Shown here one piece after another: positions 8,540 through 16,863 of a DNA stretch of 28,651 nt (the first letter of the stretch is position 1; the number at the start of each line of letters is the position of its first letter). Origin of the DNA: a virus; IMG/VR virus record IMGVR_UViG_3300025120_000383, positions 1 through 28,651 of that record; one strand, written 5' to 3'. The notes beneath the pieces are model-generated. The model did not search any database. It was not told where the DNA came from and was given only the letters and a program-made list of their open reading frames with translations. A program made the position numbers and the translations under genes.

Positions 8540-9537
8540 GTTTTGGTGCAGGCGATAGTCCACAGAATACACAGTTTCAGACAACGTATCAACGTGACGC
8601 GCCACAAATAGAAGCAGCTAAGCTGGGCCTAATGGATGCCGCAAAAGAATATACCATGTTTGGTATGAGTCCTTTTGAGGCTGTTGATCCAACTTTAAAA
8701 CCTGGTGAAGAAGGTTACGGCGAATACAAATACACTGGTACTGACGGCAAGTATGCTGAAGGCACAAAGTATTCTGATCTTACAAGAGAACAGAGAATGC
8801 AGGAAGGACAAGTTGACATACCTACACAAGGTGTGGCAGGCTTTGACCCAATGCAACAACAAGCTTTTCAACAAGCATCAGCTGGTATTGGTGCATACCA
8901 ACCTTTTTTAAACCAGTCAACACAATTAACACAATTAGCAACACAAGCATATGACCCTTCATCATACAAAGAATACATGAATCCATTCCAAGATGAGGTT
9001 ATTGCAGGCATAGAACAACAATTTGAAAAAGCTAGAAATCAAGCAACGGCACAAGCAGGATCTTCTGCTTTTGGAGAACGTGCAGATGTAAGTTTAGCAG
9101 AATTATCTAGACAACAAGCACAAGCTGTAGGACAAGCACAGGCACAAAATTACGGACAAGCGCAACAAACAGCGCAACAAAGATTTGACAATCAAATGGG
9201 GAGATACGGAGCAGCAGCTCAACAGATGGCTGGTCTTGGTGGTCAGACGCAACAACAAGGATTAACAGATGTTGGATCTCTAATGTCTGCTGGTTCGGTA
9301 CAACAGCAACGTCAACAACAATTAACGGATGCACAGTACCAACAACAGTTGCAACAAATTTACGAACCATACCAACGACTAGGATTTACTTCTGATATTT
9401 ATCAAGGTAATGTACCATCTGGAGCCATGGCTATATCAATGGGAACTGCACCAGGCAGTAATCCATTGGCGCAGACTGTAGGAGCTGGAATTTCAGGTCT
9501 CGCTGCATATCAGGGCTATCAAAACATGACAGGGTAG
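8536..9537 (+). CDS. Gln/Ala-rich virion protein, unknown function
   Basis: A 333-aa protein with a very Gln-rich central half (QAQAVGQAQAQNYGQAQQTA; TQQQGL; VQQQRQQQLTDAQYQQQLQQ), predicted mostly helical, possibly a long coiled coil or fibrous bundle. The N-terminus (MSFGAGDSPQNTQFQTTYQR) and C-terminus (PSGAMAISMGTAPGSNPLAQ) are Gly/Ser-rich. Proteins of this composition are common in marine podoviruses next to internal virion proteins. The ATG overlaps the acetyltransferase stop (ATGA), and the next gene begins three bases after its stop. Internal core or tail-tube function is inferred only from context. Confidence 0.7.
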   Translation: MSFGAGDSPQNTQFQTTYQRDAPQIEAAKLGLMDAAKEYTMFGMSPFEAVDPTLKPGEEGYGEYKYTGTDGKYAEGTKYSDLTREQRMQEGQVDIPTQGVAGFDPMQQQAFQQASAGIGAYQPFLNQSTQLTQLATQAYDPSSYKEYMNPFQDEVIAGIEQQFEKARNQATAQAGSSAFGERADVSLAELSRQQAQAVGQAQAQNYGQAQQTAQQRFDNQMGRYGAAAQQMAGLGGQTQQQGLTDVGSLMSAGSVQQQRQQQLTDAQYQQQLQQIYEPYQRLGFTSDIYQGNVPSGAMAISMGTAPGSNPLAQTVGAGISGLAAYQGYQNMTG

Positions 9538-9540
9538 GAA

Positions 9541-11487
9541 ATGAATCCATTTCTTCGACCATTATTTAAACCTATTATTAATAAAGCTGCAAGAGCTGCA
9601 TACAAAATGCAAGGCACTGCAGAAGAAGCTGCTAGTAAAGCATTTGAAAAAGCTAGGCCATACGCAAAAAATTACATGGATGCCGCAGCTGGTAACCAAG
9701 GTAGATTTAAACAAGGTGTTGCACTAGGTGGACCACTAGCCGCTTACGGTGTTTTTCCGGAAAGAACTACTACACCAGAAAAAGAAGATGCAGTCATACA
9801 AGAAGATCCAATAGTAAACCCTCCTACACAAGAAGATGATATATTTGTCGATGAGAATCAAGAAAAAGTTTCTGAAGATATAGAAATAAGTGAAGAGGTA
9901 AATGCAACTAATGACCAAGCAGACAATGCAGAAGCTAATACAAAAGCTGTAGTAGATGCTACTAACGCATACGCAGGGTTAATTGAGAACGAAAGCCTTA
10001 CAAGAATAGAAGGTTATAAAGATATTATAAGACAGATAATGGGTGACGGTGACGGCGCACAACAAATGCAAAGCACTGCACTATTAATGCAACTAGGATC
10101 AGCACTTATGTCCGGTAAGTCCTTGGACCCAGGTCTAAAAGGTTTTATGGACATTGTAGGACAAGCAGGAATGCAAGTTGCACCGACACTATTCCAAATG
10201 GGTGTAGAAAAAGGCAAGGCGGAACGTGAGATAGGAGCAGCAGCTCTTAACATGTACATGTCAGAGCTTGATAAAATGCAAGACAGAAGTGGGCCTTTTA
10301 CTGTTGTCTATGAAAACATATACAAAACAAATAAAAAGGGGGAAATGATGTATGACCAAAGTGGCGAACCTATTAGAACAGGAAAAAGAAGATTGCAAAC
10401 TTTCTATCGTCAGAGTCCAGAAGTACAAAACCTTATGAACATAAACAGTGAATTAGGTTATGAAAGATTTACATTTATAGACACAACAGCATCAAAAGAA
10501 GGAATGAATGTTGCTGGTTATGGTGGAGGCACTGCACAGTTCCAAACTGATGCTGCGCAAGCTGATCAATTAAAATATTCTAAATACTTAAAACGTACAC
10601 TTGATACGATGGCTGATTACATCATGCCTATATTAATAGACCAAAAAGATGTAGTGGCAGGTGCAATTGGAGAAATTGGTAGATACGTTGGACCTAAAGT
10701 ATCTTTACTTAATCAATTAATGAGTACTGCTGTTAGTGAAAGTGGTGACTTAAAACAATTTGAAACACAAGCATTTGATTTTGCAAAAGAAATAACTGTG
10801 CCAGAAAGAGCTACTTACCAAATGGATGTGGGTGGTGGCAATACTATTGGTGTATTTGTAGACACAGGTAACAAGTACGGACAAAATGAAGGTGCTAGGT
10901 ATTCTGATGATGGCAAAGAAATGCTTGATCCAGGCACACCGGCAGAAATTGTAGTGTGGGATGACATGAGATTAATTCTTGAAAATCCTAATCGTTCTGC
11001 ATTAATGACATTTGAAACAACACTTGGTCTTGCACTTGCAAGAGACAGACAGCCAACTGGTCGTATGTTAGCAGACGTTCTTCGTAGATCATTTGCAGAT
11101 ACAAGAATGACTGGTTTTGGGGGCACAACATCTACTGATCCAAATCAAGTAATAGAAAACTATGCATTTATATTTAACCAACTATCTAGAAACATGGCTG
11201 GTGCTTTAGAAGGTGCAGGGTTGACAAGTGATTATGATAAATCACAAGAGTTTGGATTAACGTATGCGCCTTATGATTTTGAAGTTAAAGGTTTAAGTAA
11301 ATTTGCTAACTCTTATTACATGTTAAGACATAACGATAGATCAAATTTCTTTAAGCATGATATTGAAGGTGCAGAATTGTACGGTGCATATGCAAATTCT
11401 ATAAGAGGTAATTTAAACGCTGACCACAATGAAAACAAACAAAGTAGTGAAGATATTAAAAACAGTTACTTGGAGCAACTTGAATAA
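9541..11487 (+). CDS. Large putative internal virion protein, 648 aa
   Basis: A 648-aa protein. The first 75 residues are basic and helical (PLFKPIINKAARAAYKMQGT), then residues about 77-130 are strongly acidic (DAVIQEDPIVNPPTQEDDIF; EDIEISEEVNATNDQ). The rest is a mixed helical protein with no catalytic motif I can identify; in particular, I see no lytic transglycosylase signature. Size, position upstream of an even larger partner and TAATG coupling to it (11485-11489) match the paired internal-core proteins of podoviruses that are ejected into the host. The functional assignment is inference. Confidence 0.7.
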   Translation: MNPFLRPLFKPIINKAARAAYKMQGTAEEAASKAFEKARPYAKNYMDAAAGNQGRFKQGVALGGPLAAYGVFPERTTTPEKEDAVIQEDPIVNPPTQEDDIFVDENQEKVSEDIEISEEVNATNDQADNAEANTKAVVDATNAYAGLIENESLTRIEGYKDIIRQIMGDGDGAQQMQSTALLMQLGSALMSGKSLDPGLKGFMDIVGQAGMQVAPTLFQMGVEKGKAEREIGAAALNMYMSELDKMQDRSGPFTVVYENIYKTNKKGEMMYDQSGEPIRTGKRRLQTFYRQSPEVQNLMNINSELGYERFTFIDTTASKEGMNVAGYGGGTAQFQTDAAQADQLKYSKYLKRTLDTMADYIMPILIDQKDVVAGAIGEIGRYVGPKVSLLNQLMSTAVSESGDLKQFETQAFDFAKEITVPERATYQMDVGGGNTIGVFVDTGNKYGQNEGARYSDDGKEMLDPGTPAEIVVWDDMRLILENPNRSALMTFETTLGLALARDRQPTGRMLADVLRRSFADTRMTGFGGTTSTDPNQVIENYAFIFNQLSRNMAGALEGAGLTSDYDKSQEFGLTYAPYDFEVKGLSKFANSYYMLRHNDRSNFFKHDIEGAELYGAYANSIRGNLNADHNENKQSSEDIKNSYLEQLE

Positions 11488-14400
11488 TGGCTAATCCTAA
11501 AAATTCAGCACAAGCTTTTAACGATGCCGTAAGACCTTTTTACGAACACAAAACTGCATACACAGCAGAGAAAGGATTTACAGGAGAAACAACTGAGGGC
11601 GGAGTTCCACAGTCAATAGAAAGACAAAAAATAATGGAGGGCAGAGAAGCTATTGATACAGTTCTTGATGTCCCTATGGCAGCAATTGGTTCTGCTTGGA
11701 ACATACCATTTGGTAAAACAGGATGGCGTTACGGAAAAGACAACTGGATTTTACAATCCAAAGCAGACAAAGAGTTACGAAAAACAGAATTAGCAAACGC
11801 AAGAAATTACCGCGAAAGAAGAGACCGTGTAAGAGATGACATATTAGAAATAGCAAATGCTGCAAAACTTAAATACGAAGCAACAGGCGATAACAAATTT
11901 TTAGATCTAGCTACACAAGCAACAAATGATTTACTTGCTAACGAAGGTCTAACACCAGAAAACGATTACGTTATACTAACACCTGAAGTACAAGATTTAC
12001 GTGATGGCATAGGATTATTTACAAACAATCCTAATCCTTATCCGGCAGTAGAAGCTAGTATGTACATTGGTGGTGGTATTGCAGGATCTGTAAAAGGTGA
12101 AAAACTTGTAAGAGATAAATTTTTAAAAGGTGCAGCAAAGTCATTTGCTAAATCAAAAGGCAATTGGCTTGCAAGATCTATAGGAGCAGTTACCGGTGGA
12201 GCTTTAGCTGTTGGAGTAGCAGACTATGGCTACGAAGGCATGTTAGATCTTATGGACAGAGCCGGTAAAGCAAAAGGATACATGCGTGACCCTAACCAAC
12301 AAGCTAGTCTTGTTGACGCAGCATTAGCATCAGTTGTGCCGGACGCATTAACGTTTGGCCCACAAGGTATTAACAGACCAGAACAAATGGAAAGAATTAA
12401 AAATGCTACGAGTGCGGCGATATGGGATGCAGGATTAACTGCAGGTTTCTTTGCACTTAGACCAGCATTTTATGGTTTAAGAAGAACGATAGGTGGTACC
12501 CCATTTGGTATGTTTAAACAAAAACCTAGTAGGGCACCAGGAGTTGTTAGTGGTAAAGAAATATTAGAAGGTGAACAAAGAATATTAGAACGATGGATGC
12601 CTTCTCAAAGTGAGCTTGATCAAGTTGCAACAAGAGGATTAAAACAACCAAAAGAAAAATTATCTTACAACATGCCATTTGGCTTAGGTAACTTTTTATT
12701 TCGTTTATCTAATTCCAAAGCATTTAATTGGCTTGGCCCACGTGATCCAATAAAACCTGGCACTAACGAATGGTTTCCTGAAGCTGCAGAAATAGGCGGC
12801 ACGATGGTTGCACGTACAAGTGTTGGAGGAGCATTTGGAGGAAGAATAGCAGGGATGTTATCACCAGCTCCTATATTTGGTATTAGTATAAAAAACAACA
12901 TGGCAAAACAAAGTGACTTTTACATTGATGGTGTCATGAGAAAAATGATTGGTGCGTTTGCACCGTATGCACATTTAGATGAAATGGTAGATGACTTTTC
13001 TTTCTTAGCATCTAAAAACTACAGGGGATTTGTTGCACAAGCAAAACAATTAGAAGATGATTTTGTTAAAGCTGCAGAAGGCATGGGCAAAGGTTTTTCT
13101 GATGAAAATTTAGTCAATGTTGCTAAACAAACATTAAGAGAATACGATTTAAAATTACAAAGAGATCCAAGCGGTAATATTATACCATCAGAAGTTCGTG
13201 ATAAATTAATTAATGTTTTAAAAAACCAAATAATAAAACCAGTTGGTGAAGGTAGAACACACGGTTTACGTGACGTTTACCAAATGAAAGGATTACGTGA
13301 ACAAATTGACGATTTACTAGCGCCGCTTAAAGATAAAACATTAGCAGAAACATCTTATGCAGATGATATATCAAGATTAATGAAAGCATGGGAAAATGAT
13401 GTGGCATCAATAGAAAGAATGGGTTACCCTGACGTAGCAAAAGCTTTTGATGCGTATGATAAATTTGTATCATCAGGTTTAATGTTATACGGAACTAACG
13501 TGGGTAAAGCAGCAGCTGGCGGTGAAGTTTCAAAAAGAGGATTTGGAGTTGTACTTAATCAAAGCACGACACGTGCTTCGCATGGTTTATGGGATACAGT
13601 AATTAAATCTGCAAGATCAGGCAATCTTAATAGTAAACAAGAAATACAAGCACTTAGAAGAATTGTAGGTGACCGTGGATATGTAAATGGTTTAGGTGTG
13701 TACATAAGAGATTCATTTGATGCAGCGATAAAAGATAAAGAAGGTGTACAGTTTTTTGATGCAGCAGCATTTAGAGATTCACTTGGCATAGGAACAACTG
13801 GAGCGTTGAATAGATTATTTAAAGAAGCATTACCAGGACCAACAATATCTAAGTTAGAAATATTTGATCCGGCAACAGGAATATTTAAAAAATTTGACGA
13901 TGAAATATATGAAACTGGTGTAAATAAAGGAATAAAAGACATATTAGGGGAAGAAGTTCCTGAAGGAATGACGAAAACAAACGCAACAAGATTACCAACG
14001 TTAGCAGAGTTTGACGATTTAACAAAAGTATTAGAAAAGTTATTTGAAAACGGTGTGCCTAGTGGTTCTAAATACATGATGCGTCGTGCAACAATGTCTG
14101 GAACTAGAGGAGCTGCACGTGCGTTATTGCCGTCAACCGCAATCGGTAAAGGTATAGTTAGCAGAGGTGGTGCAGAAGCTGGTGTAGCACTGATGGGACC
14201 TGTCGTGGCAAGTATTACTGCATTTTTAGTTAACTATGGAGGTAAAGTTTTAACAAACCCAGTTGCTATAAAAGTTCTTAAAAATTTAACTGACGTAAAT
14301 TTACCTAGTACAATTAGACAGGCAAATTTTGCTAGACTAGTTAGAATGTATCCAGAAGAGTTTGCAGCATATGATGCAGATTTAGCAGAAATGGAACAAG

Positions 14401-14879
14401 TACAAAAAGAATACAATAGAAATTCTAGAGTTGCACAAAATGCAAAATCAATAAGGTCAAAAGTTATGGAAGGTGTAGGTGATGCAATAAAACAAGCACC
14501 ATCTGTTCCAGGAAAAATATTTAACAGTCCTCTTAATCCTAATATTTTTGATCTTATACCTAGTCAATCACCACCAGGAGGTGCACCACAGTTTGCACCA
14601 GAAGCACCAGACGCTTCTGTCGGCGGTTATGATTCTGCCAGTGCAGGATCAGTGATAAATAGGAACCAGAATTTTAACCCAGCAGCAGCTGGCGCGTTAT
14701 ATACAGGTAATACGGATGCAGCACTTGCTGCACAGTATGGTGGCGGAACACAATACGCCGCAGGAGGTGGGCTAATGGAAATGAATCCAGTAATGAATAA
14801 CCAAGGTAAATTTAACAAACCACAACGAGGCATGAATGACAATCCGTTTGTTAAAAAAGGCATAGGGAGTTTAGTGTAA
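11487..14879 (+). CDS. Very large putative internal virion/DNA-ejection protein, 1130 aa
   Basis: The largest product in the window. Hydrophobic, potentially membrane-interacting stretches lie near residues 190-250 (AVEASMYIGGGIAGSVKG; RSIGAVTGGALAVGVADYGY) and near 900-920 (VALMGPVVASITAFLVNYGG), separated by long charged helices. The C-terminus is low-complexity Gly/Ala/Pro/Asn (SPPGGAPQFAPEAPDASVGG) and ends with GGGLMEMNPVMNN and KKGIGSLV, related to the GGIASL-type tails of its neighbours. By size and order it resembles the long internal proteins that form an ejection conduit in podoviruses. No enzymatic motif was recognised. Both ends are TAATG-coupled. Confidence 0.72.
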   Translation: MANPKNSAQAFNDAVRPFYEHKTAYTAEKGFTGETTEGGVPQSIERQKIMEGREAIDTVLDVPMAAIGSAWNIPFGKTGWRYGKDNWILQSKADKELRKTELANARNYRERRDRVRDDILEIANAAKLKYEATGDNKFLDLATQATNDLLANEGLTPENDYVILTPEVQDLRDGIGLFTNNPNPYPAVEASMYIGGGIAGSVKGEKLVRDKFLKGAAKSFAKSKGNWLARSIGAVTGGALAVGVADYGYEGMLDLMDRAGKAKGYMRDPNQQASLVDAALASVVPDALTFGPQGINRPEQMERIKNATSAAIWDAGLTAGFFALRPAFYGLRRTIGGTPFGMFKQKPSRAPGVVSGKEILEGEQRILERWMPSQSELDQVATRGLKQPKEKLSYNMPFGLGNFLFRLSNSKAFNWLGPRDPIKPGTNEWFPEAAEIGGTMVARTSVGGAFGGRIAGMLSPAPIFGISIKNNMAKQSDFYIDGVMRKMIGAFAPYAHLDEMVDDFSFLASKNYRGFVAQAKQLEDDFVKAAEGMGKGFSDENLVNVAKQTLREYDLKLQRDPSGNIIPSEVRDKLINVLKNQIIKPVGEGRTHGLRDVYQMKGLREQIDDLLAPLKDKTLAETSYADDISRLMKAWENDVASIERMGYPDVAKAFDAYDKFVSSGLMLYGTNVGKAAAGGEVSKRGFGVVLNQSTTRASHGLWDTVIKSARSGNLNSKQEIQALRRIVGDRGYVNGLGVYIRDSFDAAIKDKEGVQFFDAAAFRDSLGIGTTGALNRLFKEALPGPTISKLEIFDPATGIFKKFDDEIYETGVNKGIKDILGEEVPEGMTKTNATRLPTLAEFDDLTKVLEKLFENGVPSGSKYMMRRATMSGTRGAARALLPSTAIGKGIVSRGGAEAGVALMGPVVASITAFLVNYGGKVLTNPVAIKVLKNLTDVNLPSTIRQANFARLVRMYPEEFAAYDADLAEMEQVQKEYNRNSRVAQNAKSIRSKVMEGVGDAIKQAPSVPGKIFNSPLNPNIFDLIPSQSPPGGAPQFAPEAPDASVGGYDSASAGSVINRNQNFNPAAAGALYTGNTDAALAAQYGGGTQYAAGGGLMEMNPVMNNQGKFNKPQRGMNDNPFVKKGIGSLV

Positions 14880-15421
14880 TGGTTGATGAGATACAAAGAA
14901 GAAAAACACTTTTTAGAGAGCGTGCACCTTATAATCCTAATAGAGAGGTAGAAATATATAGGGAACCTGCACCTAATAATCCTAATAGAGAAAATGCTGT
15001 TTACCCTCTTATGAATAACGCAATTGTTAACACAATTAAAGAAGGATACCAACAGGTTAAACCGTATTTGCCTGACGTAGATATAGGGGACAAATCAATA
15101 GGGTACGACTACGAGAGGCCTATGGGCCCAGGTATTCTTAGCATTGGTGGCGAGTATGATGTTGACGACAATGAATACGGTTTAGATTTTGGATACAAAT
15201 TTGCTTTTGATGATGGTGGCATAGCAACTCTTGCAGGAGATTTAGAACAAAGAATGACACCTTTAGATCCACAAAACATAGAACCTAAAAGATTAACAGA
15301 CGAACAAAAAGATTATTTAATGGATTACATGTTAGACTTTATGTTTAAACAAAAACAAAGAGAGCAAATGGAGAACAAAGGTAGGGTGCCTCCGTTTAAT
15401 TATTTTAATATGGAAGTATGA
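14879..15421 (+). CDS. Hypothetical virion-module protein with NPNRE repeat and GGIATL motif
   Basis: A 180-aa protein. Its N-terminus carries a 15-residue tandem repeat (RERAPYNPNREVEIY then REPAPNNPNRENAVY). The middle, residues about 60-110, is beta-like and acidic (DIGDKSIGYDYERPMGPG; GGEYDVDDNEYGLDFGYKFA), reminiscent of a small barrel segment. GGIATL occurs at residues 113-118, then a charged helical C-terminus rich in Asp, Lys and Met. The start is TAATG-coupled to the 1130-aa gene and the end overlaps the next gene by four bases. No family is recognised; co-occurrence of the GGIA(S/T)L motif suggests it belongs to the same virion subassembly as its neighbours. Confidence 0.7.
   Translation: MVDEIQRRKTLFRERAPYNPNREVEIYREPAPNNPNRENAVYPLMNNAIVNTIKEGYQQVKPYLPDVDIGDKSIGYDYERPMGPGILSIGGEYDVDDNEYGLDFGYKFAFDDGGIATLAGDLEQRMTPLDPQNIEPKRLTDEQKDYLMDYMLDFMFKQKQREQMENKGRVPPFNYFNMEV
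14924..14991 (+). repeat. Two-copy direct repeat, 45-bp spacing, inside coding region
   Basis: The 23-base stretch at 14924-14946 is repeated at 14969-14991 with one mismatch (T at 14930 versus A at 14975). The 45-base offset is a multiple of three, so the reading frame is kept and the protein gains a duplicated APxNPNRE segment. It looks like a recent in-frame tandem duplication. Confidence 0.8.
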
Positions 15422-15621
15422 CCTTTAAAGATGTAATATGGTTAGTTGGTGTTGTCCTAGCTTTAGGCGGAACGTGGGGTATGACTTCACAAAGAGTATC
15501 TGCGTTAGAAAAAGACATGGATAGATTAGAAACATCATTACAATTATTATATTCTATAGATTCACGCATCGCTGTCATAGAGACAGAGATAAAACACATT
15601 AACGAAAAGTTAGACAAGTAA
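15418..15621 (+). CDS. Membrane-anchored coiled-coil protein, possible lysis component
   Basis: A 67-aa protein with one N-terminal transmembrane helix (residues about 5-22, VIWLVGVVLALGGTWGM) followed by a coiled coil with heptad-like hydrophobics (VSALEKDMDRLETSLQLL; IAVIETEIKHINEKLDK). The architecture fits a small phage holin-accessory or inner-membrane spanin-like protein, or an XhlA-like protein with reversed order. No recognisable endolysin lies next to it, so the lysis role is only a hypothesis. The ATG overlaps the preceding stop by four bases (ATGA). Confidence 0.75.
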   Translation: MTFKDVIWLVGVVLALGGTWGMTSQRVSALEKDMDRLETSLQLLYSIDSRIAVIETEIKHINEKLDK

Positions 15622-15640
15622 GGGGCCGCTTGGGGAAAGA

Positions 15641-16171
15641 ATGTACGGTATACTGTCGCTAATTGGGAAAAAATATGGCAAGGATGCGATGCGTCGTGTT
15701 CTTGCTGTAGCCCAAAATTTTCCTGATGATCGTTTTGTTAGATCAATGCGTAGTCCCATGTTTACTAATAGATCTAGGCTTGGGTCTGCGGAAGGCATTA
15801 TGAAAAACGCTTCTAAATATTTAACAGCAGATAATAATCCAACACCTTACAGTGGTATCATGTCAACGCTTCGTGCTAAAATAAATAACGATAACGTTAC
15901 AAAAGATTTAATAAATTATTACAGAAGAAATCCTGCAGAGTACAATAAGTTAAATAAAGCAGGCAGAACGTATTGGGGAGAGTATGGCGGCGAACAATAC
16001 ATAGATGACCTAGCACAAAATGCAATTGGTAAAATGTCAAGAGCAAATTTAATTGGTGATTTACCTCCAACGTTAACAGATTATGAAAAATACATGCTTG
16101 CGTTAGCAAGACAAAGAAGAATGTCTACAAGAAAAAGTGAAAATGTTATTCCCTTTCCAAAGCAGGATTAG
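15641..16171 (+). CDS. Hypothetical basic protein, 176 aa
   Basis: The product is basic and helical, starting MYGILSLIGKKYGKDAMRRV and ending KSENVIPFPKQD. It contains many Arg and Asn residues (NNDNVTKDLINYYRRNPAEY) and a Gly/Tyr patch (AGRTYWGEYGGEQYIDD). GGGGAAAGA just upstream of the ATG can act as ribosome binding site. The size and position after a membrane protein would suit an endolysin, but I see no lysozyme, amidase or peptidase catalytic signature, so I do not call one. It is the last gene of the structural block before the replication promoter. Confidence 0.65.
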   Translation: MYGILSLIGKKYGKDAMRRVLAVAQNFPDDRFVRSMRSPMFTNRSRLGSAEGIMKNASKYLTADNNPTPYSGIMSTLRAKINNDNVTKDLINYYRRNPAEYNKLNKAGRTYWGEYGGEQYIDDLAQNAIGKMSRANLIGDLPPTLTDYEKYMLALARQRRMSTRKSENVIPFPKQD

Positions 16172-16182
16172 TGTGATATAAT
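16154..16182 (+). promoter_or_regulatory. Sigma70-type extended -10 promoter for the nuclease gene
   Basis: TTTCCA at 16154-16159 (4 of 6 matches to TTGACA), a 17-base spacer, then TATAAT at 16177-16182 preceded by TG at 16174-16175 (a perfect extended -10). It lies at the boundary between structural and replication genes. The expected start of transcription, six to eight bases after the -10, falls on or next to the GTG start at 16189. Confidence 0.65.
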
Positions 16183-16188
16183 GCTGCA

Positions 16189-16863
16189 GTGCAAATCGTA
16201 CAGAAATATAATTACGCAGATTTAAAAAGAAAAGACGGTGCAACAAGATTGTATCTTACACCTGAAGGTGAAGCATTACCTTCTGTTACCACAATATTAT
16301 CAAAGACTAAAGACAAGACGTTTTTAAAGGAATGGCGTGCACGTGTGGGAGAAAAACAAGCAGAAAAAATTATCTCTGATTCTTCACAAATTGGAACCGC
16401 GCTCCACCTATATATAGAACATTATGTGAACGAACATGCATACAAGGATCTTACAGATGTGGGCATCCAAGCGGGGAAAATGGCCCAGGTTATTATTGAC
16501 CACGATGACGGGTTAAAAAAAATTAGCGAAGTGTGGGGATCAGAAGTACATTTGTATTATCCTGGTAAGTTTGCAGGCACTACAGATATGGTTGGTGTAT
16601 ATGATGGCAGGCCAACAATTATAGATTTTAAACAAACAAATAGACCAAAGAAAAGAGAATGGGTGCAAGATTATCTAATGCAATTATCTGCATATGCGAT
16701 GGCACACAATAAATTATTTGATACAGAAATAGATCAAGGTGTAGTTCTTATGTGCTCACGTGATTTATTATTTCAAAAGTTTGAGTTAAAAGGTGAGAAT
16801 TTTGTACGCGCAGGCGAAGCTTTTATGAAAAAATTAGATTTGTATTTACAATCTATACTCTAA
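16189..16863 (+). CDS. PD-(D/E)XK exonuclease (MGME1/RecB-nuclease-like)
   Basis: A 224-aa protein with the full PD-(D/E)XK core: GTALHLYIEH at 69-78 (His73), Glu119, Asp133 (AGTTDMVGVYDG), Asp146-Phe-Lys148 (the D-x-K catalytic motif) and Gln165 in the YLMQLSAYA helix. The family degrades DNA ends in recombination or breaks down host DNA. The conserved N-terminal PSVTTILS requires a start near 16189. The only canonical option is GTG, because an in-frame TGA lies at 16174-16176 and the ATG at 16181 is out of frame. No Shine-Dalgarno precedes it, and the promoter -10 ends six bases upstream, so a leaderless mRNA is likely. Its 3' end overlaps the opposing helicase gene by four bases. Confidence 0.88.
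   Translation: MQIVQKYNYADLKRKDGATRLYLTPEGEALPSVTTILSKTKDKTFLKEWRARVGEKQAEKIISDSSQIGTALHLYIEHYVNEHAYKDLTDVGIQAGKMAQVIIDHDDGLKKISEVWGSEVHLYYPGKFAGTTDMVGVYDGRPTIIDFKQTNRPKKREWVQDYLMQLSAYAMAHNKLFDTEIDQGVVLMCSRDLLFQKFELKGENFVRAGEAFMKKLDLYLQSIL

Noticed and set aside
8308-8607. 99-aa open frame on the minus strand
   Set aside because: Spans the end of the acetyltransferase and start of the Gln-rich gene in antisense; no motif or start signal.
13559-14077. 172-aa open frame on the minus strand
   Set aside because: Lies wholly inside the 1130-aa virion gene; no recognisable motif, low-complexity Ser/Asn/Pro composition, judged a shadow frame.
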